A DNA stretch of 64,000 bases from JAGWAJ01 sp965215155 (lineage in GTDB: Bacteria > Acidobacteriota > Vicinamibacteria > Vicinamibacterales > UBA8438), in the NCBI GenBank assembly GCA_965215155.1, contig CBDCCY010000004.1, forward strand, positions 2,418,001-2,482,000. The letters run 5' to 3'. Positions within the stretch are counted from its first letter, which is position 1. Each line of letters begins with the position of its first letter. Shown here one piece after another: positions 50,512 through 59,805 of this stretch. Both the position numbers and the translations under genes were made by a program. The notes under the pieces are model-generated. The model made no database searches. It was not told the DNA's origin and saw only the letters and a list, made by a program, of their open reading frames with translations.

Positions 50512-51062
50512 GGCTGGCTGCTCTCACTTGCAGGCGTGACCGTCGCTGTCTCGGCGTCGTCGTCGAAGGGGTAGCCCGGGCACGCAGGGCGGGAGGCCAA
50601 GCACCACTTCCAATAGACCTTGACGCTCCAGGGCTGGCCGGGGCTCCACCGTCCGTCGAGGGGCCACCAACAGCCGTCGAACGGTGGATTGAGCCCGTCT
50701 TCGGCGCAGATCCATTTCGATTGCCCGGACTCCAGGAGGTGGTGTTTCGGCCACGGCACCACCCGACCTCGCCCGATGCCGTTCACGATCAGCTCGGCGC
50801 CGAAGCGAATCCGCACCATGTCTATGCCGCCGCCACGGCCGCCGCCCGTCCCTCCCACACACGAGAGGCGGGCGCTCCAGATGGCTCGATCCGGGTTGGC
50901 ACCCTGGCGTGCTCGCGGTTCCGCGACGACATCGCACGCTTCTACGACGCTCAACTGCCTCTCAGGATCGTCCGACTTGAAGGAAGTTGGCCGCGCCGGC
51001 GTGGCGGCACAACCCCCGGCCAGCACGAGGCCGGCCACGATGGTGGACGCCCTGCGGGGCAT
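50508..51062 (-). CDS. Lipoprotein of unknown function
   Basis: The protein has 184 residues from ATG 51062. The lipoprotein signal is STIVAGLVLAGGC (Cys18). The mature part has six more cysteines (EACDVVA, RLSCVGG, WICAEDG, DGCWWPL, KWCLASRPACPGY) and several Trp, as in small secreted disulfide-stabilised domains. The frame is open upstream to 51113, but the signal peptide fixes the start. It is translationally coupled to the next small lipoprotein. No family is recognised, and the neighbouring ankyrin and outer-membrane genes are damaged. Confidence 0.65.
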   Translation of the reverse strand: MPRRASTIVAGLVLAGGCAATPARPTSFKSDDPERQLSVVEACDVVAEPRARQGANPDRAIWSARLSCVGGTGGGRGGGIDMVRIRFGAELIVNGIGRGRVVPWPKHHLLESGQSKWICAEDGLNPPFDGCWWPLDGRWSPGQPWSVKVYWKWCLASRPACPGYPFDDDAETATVTPASESSQP

Positions 51063-51227
51063 GGGGACCTGAGCATAACCCCAACCAGGCTCCGCCTCGG
51101 ACCGACGAGACATGTAGACCTCGGCGCGTGCTGAGGGCGAGTCGGACTCCGGCCGCTGCTCCCGCTGCGGCGTGAGCCGCCGTTATAGTCGCCCGAGGGC
51201 GAATGGTGGCCGTAGACTGGCCGGCAG

Positions 51228-52153
51228 CTAACGGTTCTGCCGCCGCAGATGGTACTTCAGCAGCACGCCCACCTCGGTCACGCCTGTGCCCGGCAGCACG
51301 GACCACGCAGATACCGGCTCGCTGCCATCCAGGCGCAGGTTGGGGACGTGACCACGAAGGGTCTCGCCGACGTACGGCCCCACTTCTACCGATGGGTACC
51401 GGAGTTGTCTGGCGCGGACGCCCACGCTGAAGCGATCGCCGACCGCGAAATCGACGCCCCCTTCGTACACGAACACGTGCACGTTCTTCCTGAACAGTGC
51501 CGTGCCGCTGCTGACCGTGCTGGCGAGATTCTGGCGAATCTCGTCGAAGTTGGGCTGCTCGCGCCCGGTTGTGATGGCGAGCGGATCCGCGCTGCGCCGC
51601 CAGTGCCAGCCGAAGTCCGCGCGCATGGCGGCATGGCCGAGGCCGATTCCGCCGTAGGCCGTATCAGGCCGCGCCGGATCGGATACAGATGCAGGACTCC
51701 GTGCACGCCATGCGAGCGCAACGCGCCGAGACGCTCCTGGCCCACGTCCAGCTCGTTCGACAGCTTCTCGAAGTCCACGCCCTGGGCGTTGGTGGACGCG
51801 ACGGTCTGATCGAAGACCGCCTGCACTCGGCTGTAGTCGACGGCGAGCCGCCATGGCCCCCCGATATCGAACTCGACGCCGACCCCCGCCAGCAGGCCGC
51901 GCCCGTCCGAGAAGGGTGCCGACCATCCGTCGCCGGCGCCTCTGTCCGGTGTCGTGCACCCGGGAACACTCAACGCGTTCGGGTTGATGTACTCGTCACA
52001 GAGGCTCGACCGATCGTTGCTGCGACTGGCAACCACGTAATCGCCAACCCGGCCGCGCCCCACGTCCACGACGACCGATTGCGCGCCAACCGGGACGGCG
52101 TTGGCAACCGCAGCGGCAACCAGGAACGGGCGCAGAGAAACGGGCGCCTTCAC
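51228..52153 (-). pseudogene. Outer-membrane beta-barrel-like protein, frameshifted
   Basis: From ATG 52153 a signal peptide (RPFLVAAAVANAVPVGAQ) precedes barrel-like strands (GRGLLAGVGVEFDIGGPWRL, AVDYSRVQAVFD, HGVHGVLHLYPI). Near 51675 the frame shifts. The continuation (ARPDTAYGGIGLGHAAMRAD, GGVDFAVGDRFSVGVRARQL and the end EVGVLLKYHLRRQNR) is in another frame, ending at 51228. The intact protein would have about 308 residues with alternating hydrophobic strands, like small porin or OmpA-type barrels. The start lies 49 bp before a gene-poor stretch. Confidence 0.65.
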
Positions 52154-52533
52154 GTCCTCTCACGATACACCGACCGAACGGCAGCGCCGTCAGGGGCTGC
52201 GCCAGCCGGCCCGCTTCTGCTCGACCACGGTGGCGGCGTCGGTGTCGATGTGGGCCTGACCGGGAGTTGACGCGATCCCTTACATACGCGCAACATCGCG
52301 GCAGCCGGATCGGCAGCGGGAGGCATGGGAGTGCGATTCGAGTCGAAGGACCGGGCTCGCGGCCCGTTGGCCGGCATCGCGGCGGGCAATCTGCTCGAGA
52401 TCGTGCAGGAGGGCCGGCCGCGGCGGAGGATACCCGAGGCGTTGCCGGACGGGGTCCGCGAGATGGCCGCGCGACCCGACCAGCGCTCCGGGCCGTCATC
52501 GTCCGGTAGGATGGTCGGCCGAGGAGGAGAGAC
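52154..52533. other. Gene-poor stretch between two divergent genes
   Basis: No frame has convincing protein sequence. A short plus-strand frame near 52325-52510 (GIAAGNLLEIVQEGRPRRRI) is too weak to call. The promoters of the outer-membrane gene and the tricorn-like protease should be here; a purine-rich GAGGAGAGAC just before 52534 is the ribosome-binding site of the latter. Confidence 0.5.
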
Positions 52534-55500
52534 ATGCACCGACGGATCTGCAACAGATTGGCGGCGGGCGCCGCGGCCCTCGTTCTGACCGCCGCCGTCG
52601 CGGCGCCCGTCGCGGCGCAGACGAAGCTGCTGCGCTTCCCCGACATCCACGGCGACCGGGTGGTGTTCAGCTACGCGGGCGACCTCTGGACGGCGTCGAC
52701 GGGCGGCGGTATGGCGAGCCGGCTGACGGCGCATCCGGGGCTGGAGCTGTTCCCGCGCTTCTCGCCCGACGGGTCGCGCATCGCGTTCACGGGGCAGTAC
52801 GACGGTGACGAGCAGGTCTACGTGGTCCCGGCCTCGGGCGGGGTGCCGCGGCAGCTCACGTACTATCCCGCGCGCGGTCCGCTGGCGCCGCGCTGGGGCT
52901 ACGACAACCAGGTTTACGACTGGTCCCCCGACGGGCGGGCGGTGCTGTTCCGGTCGCTCCGCTACAGCACCGACCTCTCCGACAGCCGCCTCTTCCTGGC
53001 ATCGGTCGACGGCGGGCTCCCCGTTCCGCTGCCGATGCCCGAGTCCGGCGCCGGGGATCTGTCGCCCGACGGCTCCAGCGTCGTCTACTCGCCGCTGTTC
53101 CGCGACTTCCGCACCTGGAAGCGCTACGAGGGCGGCTGGGCGCAGGAGCTCTACATCTTCGACCGCGAGACGCACGTCGTGGAGCGCATCACGACCCACC
53201 GGCGCGCCGACCGCGACCCGATGTGGATCGGCAACGCCATCTACTTCACGTCGGACCGGGACGGGACGCTCAATCTCTACCGCTACGACATCGCCTCGCG
53301 CGAGACGACGCGGCTCACCGACAGCGACACGTGGGACGTCCGCTGGCCGGGCGACGACGGCGCGAACCGCGTCGTCTACGAGCTGAACGGAGAGTTGCAG
53401 ATCTACACGATCGACGCCGGGACGTCGCGTCCGATCGCAATCACGGTGCCGGACGACGGCTTGGCGACGCGGCCGTCGCGGGTGGCGGCGGCCGGCCTGA
53501 TCGAAGACGCCGAGCTCAGCCCCGGAGGGGAGCGGGCGCTGTTCGTGGCGCGCGGCGACGTCTTCACGGCCCCGATCGAGAACGGACCGACGCGCAACCT
53601 GACGCGCAGCTCGTCCGCGCACGACAAGTGGGCGCGCTGGTCGCCGGACGGCCGCCGCATCGCCTACGTCTCGGACGCGACCGGAGAGGACGAGATCTAC
53701 CTGATCGCCCAGGACGGCTCGGGGGAGCCGGAGCAGCTCACGACCGGCGGACAGGCGATGCGCTATGCGCCCGAGTGGTCGCCGACGGGGGCGCATCTGG
53801 CGTTCGGCGACAAGGACGGCAGGCTCTACGTGCTCGATGTCGAGACGAAGGAGGTCATCGACGTCGCCGACGAGGCCCGCGGCGGGTTGCGGGACTACGT
53901 CTGGTCGCCGCGCGGCGGCTACCTCGCGTTCTCGATGACGGAACCGACCGAGTTCAGCTCCATCTGGGTCTGGAGCCTCGCCGACCGCGAGCTGCACCGG
54001 ATCACGGACGCCCTCTTCCACGAGTGGAACCCGGCCTGGGACCCGGACGGTGACTACCTCTACTACCTCTCGGACCGGCAGTTCGCGCCGCAGCTCGGGT
54101 CGTTCGAGTGGAACTACCTGGTCGACCGCGAGACCGGCATCTACGCCCTCGCCCTGCGCAAGGACGTGCCGCATCCGTTGCCGCCCGAGAGCGACGAGGT
54201 GGAGCTGGCCGAGGAGGATGACGAGGACGCGGACGACGGTGCTTCCGCGGACGACGGCGCGTCCGGCGGTGACGACGCGGACGAAGGAAGGGACGGCGAG
54301 GAAGGCCCGATCGACATCGACTTCGAGGGGCTCTCCCGCCGAGTGGTGCGCCTGCCGGTGACGTTCGACAACTACGTCGGGCTGAGCGGGGCGGACGACG
54401 GCGTCTTCTTCATCCGTGGGGGCGCACAGTACTACGGCCGGGCCGCCGACGTGCGGCCGGCGCTGCAGCGCTTCACGTTCGAGGACCGCGACACGAACAC
54501 CATCGCCGACGGCATCAGCGGCTATGCCGTCTCGCGGGACGGCGAGAAGGTGCTCGTGCGCGAGGGGAGCGCCTGGAACGTCTATCCGGCGGGCGGCGGT
54601 GACGCCACCGCGGTGTCGACCCGCGGGCTGATGGTGGACCGGGTGCCGGCCGAGGAGTGGGAGCAGATCTTCGACGAGGTGTGGCGGCGCTTCCGCGACT
54701 TCTTCTACGTCGATAACATGCACGGGTACGACTGGGAGGCGCTTCGCGACCGGTATCGTCCGCTCCTGGAGCACGTCGCCCACCGCTCGGACCTGAACTA
54801 CGTGATCGGCGAGATGGTCGCGGAGCTGAACGTCAGCCACGCCTACATCGCGGGCGGCGACTGGGAGACGCCCGAACGAGCGCAGGTCGCCCTGCCTGGA
54901 GCGGTCTTCGAGCTCGACCCGGCGGCGGGCCGCTACCGCATCGTGGAGATCTTCGCCGGCCACAACGAAGAGCCGCGCTACCGGGCGCCGCTCACCGAGA
55001 TCGGCGTCGACGCGCGCGTCGGCAACTACGTCCTGGCGATAGACGGCGAGGAGCTCGCAGGCTCCGACAACCCCTACCGCGTGCTGCGGCACCGCGCCGA
55101 TCGTCCGGTCCGCCTGACGCTGAACGAGGCCCCGACGTTCGACGGGTCGCGGGAGGTGACGTTCACGCCGATCATGCAGGAGCGGAGCCTGCGTTACCTC
55201 GCCGAGGTCGAGGCCAACCGGGAGATAGTGTCGGAGATGACCGGCGGCCGCGTCGGCTACCTGCACGTCCCGGACATGGGCGCGCAGGGCATCCAGGAGT
55301 TCGTCAAGTGGTTCTACGGGCAGGTCCGCAAGGAGGGGCTCGTCATCGACGTACGGGGCAACGGCGGCGGCAACGTGTCGCAGATGCTCATCGAGCGCCT
55401 TGGCCGGCGCGTCCTCGGAACGCGCTTCGCACGCACGTACGACACGCCGGGCACCTACCCGGACATTGCGTTCCACGGGCACATGGTCTGCATCCTCGAC

Positions 55501-55854
55501 GAGGACTCGGCCTCCGACGGCGACATCTTTCCCTATCGCTTCCGCGAGGCGGGGCTCGGCCCCCTGATCGGCAAGCGGTCGTGGGGCGGCGTCATCGGCA
55601 TCACGAACCACGGTCCGCTGATCGACGGCGGTTCGGTCAACGTGCCGCAGTTCGGCACGAACGGGGCCGACGGAAGCTGGGTGGTGGAGAACGTCGGCGT
55701 CGAGCCGGACATCGAGGTCGAGAACGACCCCCGCTCGGTCATCGCCGGCCGCGACCCGCAGCTCGAGCGCGCGATCGAGGAGGTCCTGCGGATGATGCGC
55801 GAGAACCCGAAGTCGCTGCCCGAGCGTCCGGCCCCGCCCGTGAAGACGCCGTAA
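52534..55854 (+). CDS. Tricorn-type protease (S41 family), secreted
   Basis: The protein has 1106 residues with a signal peptide (GAAALVLTAAVAAPVAAQ). The first half consists of two beta-propellers built of TolB/WD40-like repeats (FPRFSPDGSRIAFTGQYDGD, RWSPDGRRIAYVSDATG, APEWSPTGAHLAF). An acidic Asp/Glu/Gly linker lies at about 550-590. A C1 helical region, a PDZ domain (about 790-870) and the C2 catalytic domain follow, with VIDVRGNGGGNVSQML and the proposed nucleophile in DEDSASDGDIF (about S994), then WGGVIGI. Tricorn proteases degrade oligopeptides; here the signal peptide places it outside the cytoplasm. Confidence 0.9.
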   Translation: MHRRICNRLAAGAAALVLTAAVAAPVAAQTKLLRFPDIHGDRVVFSYAGDLWTASTGGGMASRLTAHPGLELFPRFSPDGSRIAFTGQYDGDEQVYVVPASGGVPRQLTYYPARGPLAPRWGYDNQVYDWSPDGRAVLFRSLRYSTDLSDSRLFLASVDGGLPVPLPMPESGAGDLSPDGSSVVYSPLFRDFRTWKRYEGGWAQELYIFDRETHVVERITTHRRADRDPMWIGNAIYFTSDRDGTLNLYRYDIASRETTRLTDSDTWDVRWPGDDGANRVVYELNGELQIYTIDAGTSRPIAITVPDDGLATRPSRVAAAGLIEDAELSPGGERALFVARGDVFTAPIENGPTRNLTRSSSAHDKWARWSPDGRRIAYVSDATGEDEIYLIAQDGSGEPEQLTTGGQAMRYAPEWSPTGAHLAFGDKDGRLYVLDVETKEVIDVADEARGGLRDYVWSPRGGYLAFSMTEPTEFSSIWVWSLADRELHRITDALFHEWNPAWDPDGDYLYYLSDRQFAPQLGSFEWNYLVDRETGIYALALRKDVPHPLPPESDEVELAEEDDEDADDGASADDGASGGDDADEGRDGEEGPIDIDFEGLSRRVVRLPVTFDNYVGLSGADDGVFFIRGGAQYYGRAADVRPALQRFTFEDRDTNTIADGISGYAVSRDGEKVLVREGSAWNVYPAGGGDATAVSTRGLMVDRVPAEEWEQIFDEVWRRFRDFFYVDNMHGYDWEALRDRYRPLLEHVAHRSDLNYVIGEMVAELNVSHAYIAGGDWETPERAQVALPGAVFELDPAAGRYRIVEIFAGHNEEPRYRAPLTEIGVDARVGNYVLAIDGEELAGSDNPYRVLRHRADRPVRLTLNEAPTFDGSREVTFTPIMQERSLRYLAEVEANREIVSEMTGGRVGYLHVPDMGAQGIQEFVKWFYGQVRKEGLVIDVRGNGGGNVSQMLIERLGRRVLGTRFARTYDTPGTYPDIAFHGHMVCILDEDSASDGDIFPYRFREAGLGPLIGKRSWGGVIGITNHGPLIDGGSVNVPQFGTNGADGSWVVENVGVEPDIEVENDPRSVIAGRDPQLERAIEEVLRMMRENPKSLPERPAPPVKTP

Positions 55855-55871
55855 TACGTGTAGCATACGTA
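55854..55871 (+). promoter_or_regulatory. Probable operator of the MazEF-type pair
   Basis: ATACGTGTAGCATACGTA holds two ATACGT copies 11 bp apart, and the outer TACGT/ACGTA arms are inverted repeats. It lies 4-21 bp upstream of the antitoxin GTG. Half-sites one helical turn apart are typical for RHH or MazE autoregulation. The first copy overlaps the stop codon of the protease gene. Confidence 0.5.
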
Positions 55872-55874
55872 GTT

Positions 55875-56105
55875 GTGCAGAGAAAGCTCACCATTACGAT
55901 CGACGAAGAGGTGTACGAGCGTCTCCACGAGGTCGTGGGGCGCGGGCGGATCAGTCAGTTCATCGAGGGACTGGTGCGCCCGCACGTGTTGCGGGAGCAC
56001 TTGAACTCCGCCTACGAGGCGATGGCCGCCGACGAGCGCCGAGAGGCGGACGCGCTGGAGTGGGCCGACGCCACCATCGGAGACGTCGGCGATGAGGCGC
56101 GGTGA
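55875..56105 (+). CDS. RHH-type antitoxin
   Basis: The protein has 76 residues from GTG 55875. The N-terminus QRKLTITIDEEVYERLHEVV has the strand-helix pattern of ribbon-helix-helix DNA-binding proteins, then GRGRISQFIEGLVRPHVLRE. The acidic C-terminal half (AADERREADALEWADATIGD) is the likely toxin-neutralising segment. The stop overlaps the MazF-type toxin start by 14 bp, the standard antitoxin-first arrangement. Autoregulation through the repeat at 55854-55871 is likely. Confidence 0.85.
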   Translation: MQRKLTITIDEEVYERLHEVVGRGRISQFIEGLVRPHVLREHLNSAYEAMAADERREADALEWADATIGDVGDEAR

Positions 56106-56433
56106 CGTGTGGTGGGTGAACTTCGACCCGGCCGTGGGCGGTGAGATCCGCAAGAGCCGCCCGGCCGTAGTCGTGAGCAACGACGAAGCCAACCGGCATC
56201 TGAACCGGGTGCAGGTCGTTCCTCTCACGAGCGCCGTCGACCGCGTATACCCCAGCGAGTCCATCGTCGTGTTGCGGGGCGAGCGCCGCAAGGCGATGGC
56301 GGACCAGTTGACCACCGCGAGCAAGCGGCGCCTGACGCAACGGATCGGACGAGTGACCGGGCGCGACATGCAGGGAATCGACGAGGCCATCCGCGTTCAG
56401 CTCGCGCTCGATCCGGTGTTTCGCGCCATGTGA
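56092..56433 (+). CDS. mazF: MazF/PemK family toxin endoribonuclease
   Basis: The protein has 113 residues. The family hallmark is at the N-terminus (RRGDVWWVNFDPAVGGEIRK), followed by SRPAVVVSNDEANR, VQVVPLTSAVDRVYP and KAMADQLTTASKRRL. The conserved Arg after GGEI and the Thr/Ser of the PLTS motif form the active site for sequence-specific mRNA cleavage. It overlaps the RHH antitoxin gene upstream and ends 15 bp before the MNT gene of a second toxin-antitoxin pair. All residues expected for activity appear to be present. Confidence 0.95.
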   Translation: MRRGDVWWVNFDPAVGGEIRKSRPAVVVSNDEANRHLNRVQVVPLTSAVDRVYPSESIVVLRGERRKAMADQLTTASKRRLTQRIGRVTGRDMQGIDEAIRVQLALDPVFRAM

Positions 56434-56448
56434 GAGGCTGTCCGCAGG

Positions 56449-56787
56449 ATGTTCGACACCAGCGCTCGCGACGACGCGATGCGCACGCGACGACGACGGC
56501 TGGCGGCCGAGCAGGCCACGCTGCTGGCGGAGGTGGGGAACGCCCTGCTCGGGTTGCGGGAGCGGCTTGGCGTGCGCGCGGCGCACGTAGTCGGATCGCT
56601 CCGGTCGCCCGAGTTGTGGCACGAGAAGTCGGACGTCGACGTGGCGGTCGGGGGGTGCTCGCGCGACATCCTCGAGGTGATGAGGGTCCTCGAGGACGTC
56701 ACCGGGCGGGCCGTGGATGTCATCGACCTCGACCGGCACCCGTCCCCGGAAGCGTGCGTCCGCGCCGGGTGGCGGGTCTATGGATGA
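56449..56787 (+). CDS. MNT-type nucleotidyltransferase antitoxin
   Basis: The protein has 112 residues. After an N-terminal helix, the minimal nucleotidyltransferase motif is VVGSLRSPELWHEKSDVDVAV, with G49-S50 and the metal ligands D62 and D64, then the third acidic position in AVDVIDLDRHP. MntA-type proteins neutralise their HEPN partner by AMPylating it. The stop overlaps the start of the HEPN gene (ATGA), so the two are co-translated. There is no further domain. Confidence 0.85.
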   Translation: MFDTSARDDAMRTRRRRLAAEQATLLAEVGNALLGLRERLGVRAAHVVGSLRSPELWHEKSDVDVAVGGCSRDILEVMRVLEDVTGRAVDVIDLDRHPSPEACVRAGWRVYG

Positions 56788-57257
56788 GAATGGAGGAAGG
56801 CGCGTTCTCGCTTCTCGAGGCAGCTCTGCAGGCCCGTGTCAGGGACATCGACCGCATCGCGGATCGCATCGAGGAACGCCGGGCGACGGGCGCCCGCGGC
56901 GCCGAGGCAGTGGACAGCATGGCGTACCAGCTCCACAACCTCTACGGGGCGTTCGAACAGTTGTTCGAGGAGGTCGCGCGGTTCTTCGAGAACCGGGTGG
57001 ACGACGCCAGCTATCACGCCGACCTGATTCGGCGGATGCAGCTCGACATTCGGGGCGTCCGCCCCGCGCTGCTGTCCGAAGCGACGGCTCGCGACCTCGA
57101 CGAGTTGCGGCGCTTCCGCCATCTGTTCCGCCACTCGTACGGAACGGAGCTGGATTCGGCCAGGGTGGGCGATCTTGCCGCCAGGGCGGCCGGCATTCGG
57201 GACGCGTTCGCGCGGGACTTCGAGCGCTTCCTTGCCGCACTGCGGCCGGGGCAATGA
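56784..57257 (+). CDS. HEPN-domain toxin
   Basis: The protein has 157 residues and is all helical. The HEPN ribonuclease motif R-x4-H is seen in RRFRHLFRHSYGTEL (R112, H117), followed by Tyr119, the residue AMPylated by MntA in related pairs. The N-terminal half (VRDIDRIADRIEERRATG, AVDSMAYQLHNLYGAFEQLF) fits the HepT/HEPN dimer fold. It overlaps the MNT gene by 4 bp. The function is inferred from the family: it cleaves tRNA or mRNA when free of its antitoxin. Confidence 0.85.
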   Translation: MRMEEGAFSLLEAALQARVRDIDRIADRIEERRATGARGAEAVDSMAYQLHNLYGAFEQLFEEVARFFENRVDDASYHADLIRRMQLDIRGVRPALLSEATARDLDELRRFRHLFRHSYGTELDSARVGDLAARAAGIRDAFARDFERFLAALRPGQ

Positions 57258-57329
57258 CGGCGGGCCGTGTGAACGCTCTCCCCGTATCTCCGCCGGTGGT
57301 CACGTCGACGTGTCGGTGAGGGGAAACTG

Positions 57330-59801
57330 ATGACGTTCTCCTCCCAGCTTCGACTTCTGTGGCGCAGGGCGGCCGGCAGCCCCGGGTTCACGCTCGTCAC
57401 CTTGGCGATGCTGGCGACCGGGGTCGGTGCGAACGTCGCCATCTTCACGGTCGTCAACGCCGTGCTGCTGCGGCCGCTCCCGGTCGCGGACTCCGAGCGG
57501 CTGGTGATCCTGCGGCATGCCGCGCCGGGGCTCGTGCAGCTCGACGAGTTGCCGATGTCGGACGCGCTCTACTACCTGTACGCGTCGGAGAGCCGAACGC
57601 TGGACGGCGTGGCGGTGATGCGGGACGGGCAGGCCAGCTTCACGGGGCCGGAGAACCCGCAGCGCGTGCAGGCGGCCAGCGTCTCCGCGTCGTTCTTCGA
57701 CGTGATGCGGACGCGGCCGCGCATCGGACGGGCGTTCACCGCCGCGGAAGACCGGCCGGGCGCCGGGGCGGTGCTGGTGCTGAGCGACGGCCTGTGGAGG
57801 TCCCGGTTCGGCGCGGATCCGGACGTGGTGGGGCGCGTCGTAGACGTCGACGGCGCCGCGACGGAGATCGTCGGCGTGATGCCGGCGGGCTTCGCCTTCT
57901 CGCGGCCGCCGGCGGACCTGTGGCTGCCGATCCGCCTCGACCGCGGCGCCGTCCAGCTCGGAGCCTTCGGGATGACCGGGGTGGCGCGGATCGCGGACGG
58001 AGCGACGCTCGAACAGGTGCGGGCGGAGCTCGACGCGCTGATCTCGAATCTGGTCGAAGTCCTGCCGGATCAGCCGGCGGCCCCCGTGCTGGCGTCGGCC
58101 GGGTTGCGGCCGCTGGTCGATCCCGCCCGCGAGGTCGTCGTCGGCGACATCGAAGCGATGCTCTGGATCCTGCTCGGCGCCGTGGGGTTCCTGTTGCTCG
58201 TCGCCTGCGCCAACGTCGCCAACCTCCACCTGGTGCGATCCGAGGCTCGGCACGGCGAGGCGGCGATGCGCGCCGCGCTCGGCGAGAGCCGCGGCCGGCT
58301 GGTGACGTCGGTGCTGACCGAGAGCGTGGTCCTGGGGATGGTCGGGGGCCTCCTGGCCCTTCCGCTGGCACTGCTGGCGGTGCGCCTGGTCGTGCGCTTC
58401 GGCCCGCGGGCGCTGCCGCGGCTGGACGAAGTCTCCATGGATGCCTGGGTGCTGCTCTTCGGCTTTGCGGTGTCGGTGGTGGCAGGCCTGCTCTTCGGTA
58501 TCGTGCCGGCCGTCCGCGCCAGTGCGGCCGCTGCCAAGGGTCATATGACCGCCGGGGCGCGCGGGGGGACCGCTGGCCGCGAACGGCAGCTCGCCCGCCG
58601 CGGCCTCGTGGTGGTCCAGATCTCGCTGGCCCTGACGCTGCTCGTCGGGTCGGGTCTGGCCGTGCGCTCCTTCGGGCGGCTGGCGGCGGTCGATCCGGGT
58701 TTCGATCCGGTCGACGTGCTGACGTTCGGGCTGTCGCTGCCGCAACGGGACTACGGCACTCCCGAAGCGCGGCTGGTCTTCCATCGCCGGCTCGTCGAAC
58801 GGCTCCGTGCCCTGCCCGGAGCGGTCGAGGCGACGGCTGCATCCACCGTGCCGCTGGGGGGTGAGTCGTCCGGGTCTGGTTTCAGCATCGAGGGCCGGCC
58901 GCTCGCCGACGGTGACGTGCCGCCGGTGTTCCGGACGAAGCTGGTCTCGCCCGGCTACTTCGACACCCTGCGCGTCGATCTCGTCGAGGGGCGCCGATTC
59001 GAGCCCCTCGACGGCGAGCGCGATGCCTCGGTGGTCATCGTGTCGCAATCCGTGGCGAGCGCGTATTGGCCGGGAGAGAGCGCGCTCGGAAAGGGCGTCC
59101 GACAGGGCGTTCCGCCCGAGGGAGAGGAGCAGCAGTGGAGCCGCGTCGTCGGCGTGGTGGACGACGTGCATGAACTCGCGCTCCACGAGGACCCGCCGGA
59201 GATGGTCTATTTCCCGATTCCTCCCGGTGGCGGCGGGGGTGTCGGCGACGATTCGGCGGTCCCGGCCGCGATGCGCTACGCGGTCCGGGCTCCGAACGCG
59301 GCGACCCTCGCCGCCGGTGTGCGGGAGGCGGTGGGCGGGCTCGATCCGACGCTGCCGATCGCCGACGTGCAGACCCTCGAGACGCTCGTGGCTCGGGCGC
59401 GCGGCGAGCGGGCGTTCGTGATGGTGCTGCTCCTCATCGCGGCCGGGCTCGCGCTGCTGCTCGGCTCGGTCGGACTCTACGGCGTCGTCTCGTACACGGT
59501 TGCGCAGCGGCGCCGCGAGATTGCCATTCGCATGGCGGTGGGGGCCCGGCTTGCGGACGTGCACCGGCTGGTGCTGACGGAGGCCGGGGCCTTGGCGCTG
59601 GTCGGGGCCGCGCTCGGGGTCGGCGCCGCGGTGGCGCTGACGCGGCGGCTGCAGGCGCTGCTGTTCGAGACCAGCCCGCTGGACCCGGCCGTCTTCGCCG
59701 CCGTGTCGGCGCTGCTCGTCGGCGTGTGCCTGCTCGCGAGCTGGCTGCCGGCCCGGCGCGCCGCGCGGATCGATCCGATGACGGCGCTGCGGGTGGAGTG
59801 A
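57330..59801 (+). CDS. ADOP-type ABC permease (MacB-like)
   Basis: The protein has 823 residues. It starts LRLLWRRAAGSPGFTLVTLA with the first membrane helix (MLATGVGANVAIFTVVNAVLL), then a MacB periplasmic domain, an FtsX unit (about 270-410: LLGAVGFLLLVACANVANLH), a second membrane/periplasmic domain, and a C-terminal FtsX unit (VMVLLLIAAGLALLLGSVGL, VVSYTVAQRRREIAIRMAVG). It ends WLPARRAARIDPMTALRVE. This is the layout of Acidobacterial duplicated orphan permeases, which have no ATPase gene beside them. The next gene is a kinase, separated by 4 bp. Confidence 0.95.
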   Translation: MTFSSQLRLLWRRAAGSPGFTLVTLAMLATGVGANVAIFTVVNAVLLRPLPVADSERLVILRHAAPGLVQLDELPMSDALYYLYASESRTLDGVAVMRDGQASFTGPENPQRVQAASVSASFFDVMRTRPRIGRAFTAAEDRPGAGAVLVLSDGLWRSRFGADPDVVGRVVDVDGAATEIVGVMPAGFAFSRPPADLWLPIRLDRGAVQLGAFGMTGVARIADGATLEQVRAELDALISNLVEVLPDQPAAPVLASAGLRPLVDPAREVVVGDIEAMLWILLGAVGFLLLVACANVANLHLVRSEARHGEAAMRAALGESRGRLVTSVLTESVVLGMVGGLLALPLALLAVRLVVRFGPRALPRLDEVSMDAWVLLFGFAVSVVAGLLFGIVPAVRASAAAAKGHMTAGARGGTAGRERQLARRGLVVVQISLALTLLVGSGLAVRSFGRLAAVDPGFDPVDVLTFGLSLPQRDYGTPEARLVFHRRLVERLRALPGAVEATAASTVPLGGESSGSGFSIEGRPLADGDVPPVFRTKLVSPGYFDTLRVDLVEGRRFEPLDGERDASVVIVSQSVASAYWPGESALGKGVRQGVPPEGEEQQWSRVVGVVDDVHELALHEDPPEMVYFPIPPGGGGGVGDDSAVPAAMRYAVRAPNAATLAAGVREAVGGLDPTLPIADVQTLETLVARARGERAFVMVLLLIAAGLALLLGSVGLYGVVSYTVAQRRREIAIRMAVGARLADVHRLVLTEAGALALVGAALGVGAAVALTRRLQALLFETSPLDPAVFAAVSALLVGVCLLASWLPARRAARIDPMTALRVE

Positions 59802-59805
59802 CGGG

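Noticed and set aside
52150..55866. A very long open frame (1238 codons) on the minus strand opposite the tricorn-like protease
   Set aside because: Its protein is Arg/Val/Pro-rich without motifs and is the mirror of a well-supported plus-strand gene; high GC at third positions keeps antisense frames open. The same applies to the long antisense frames at 44049-47579 and 59434-62604.
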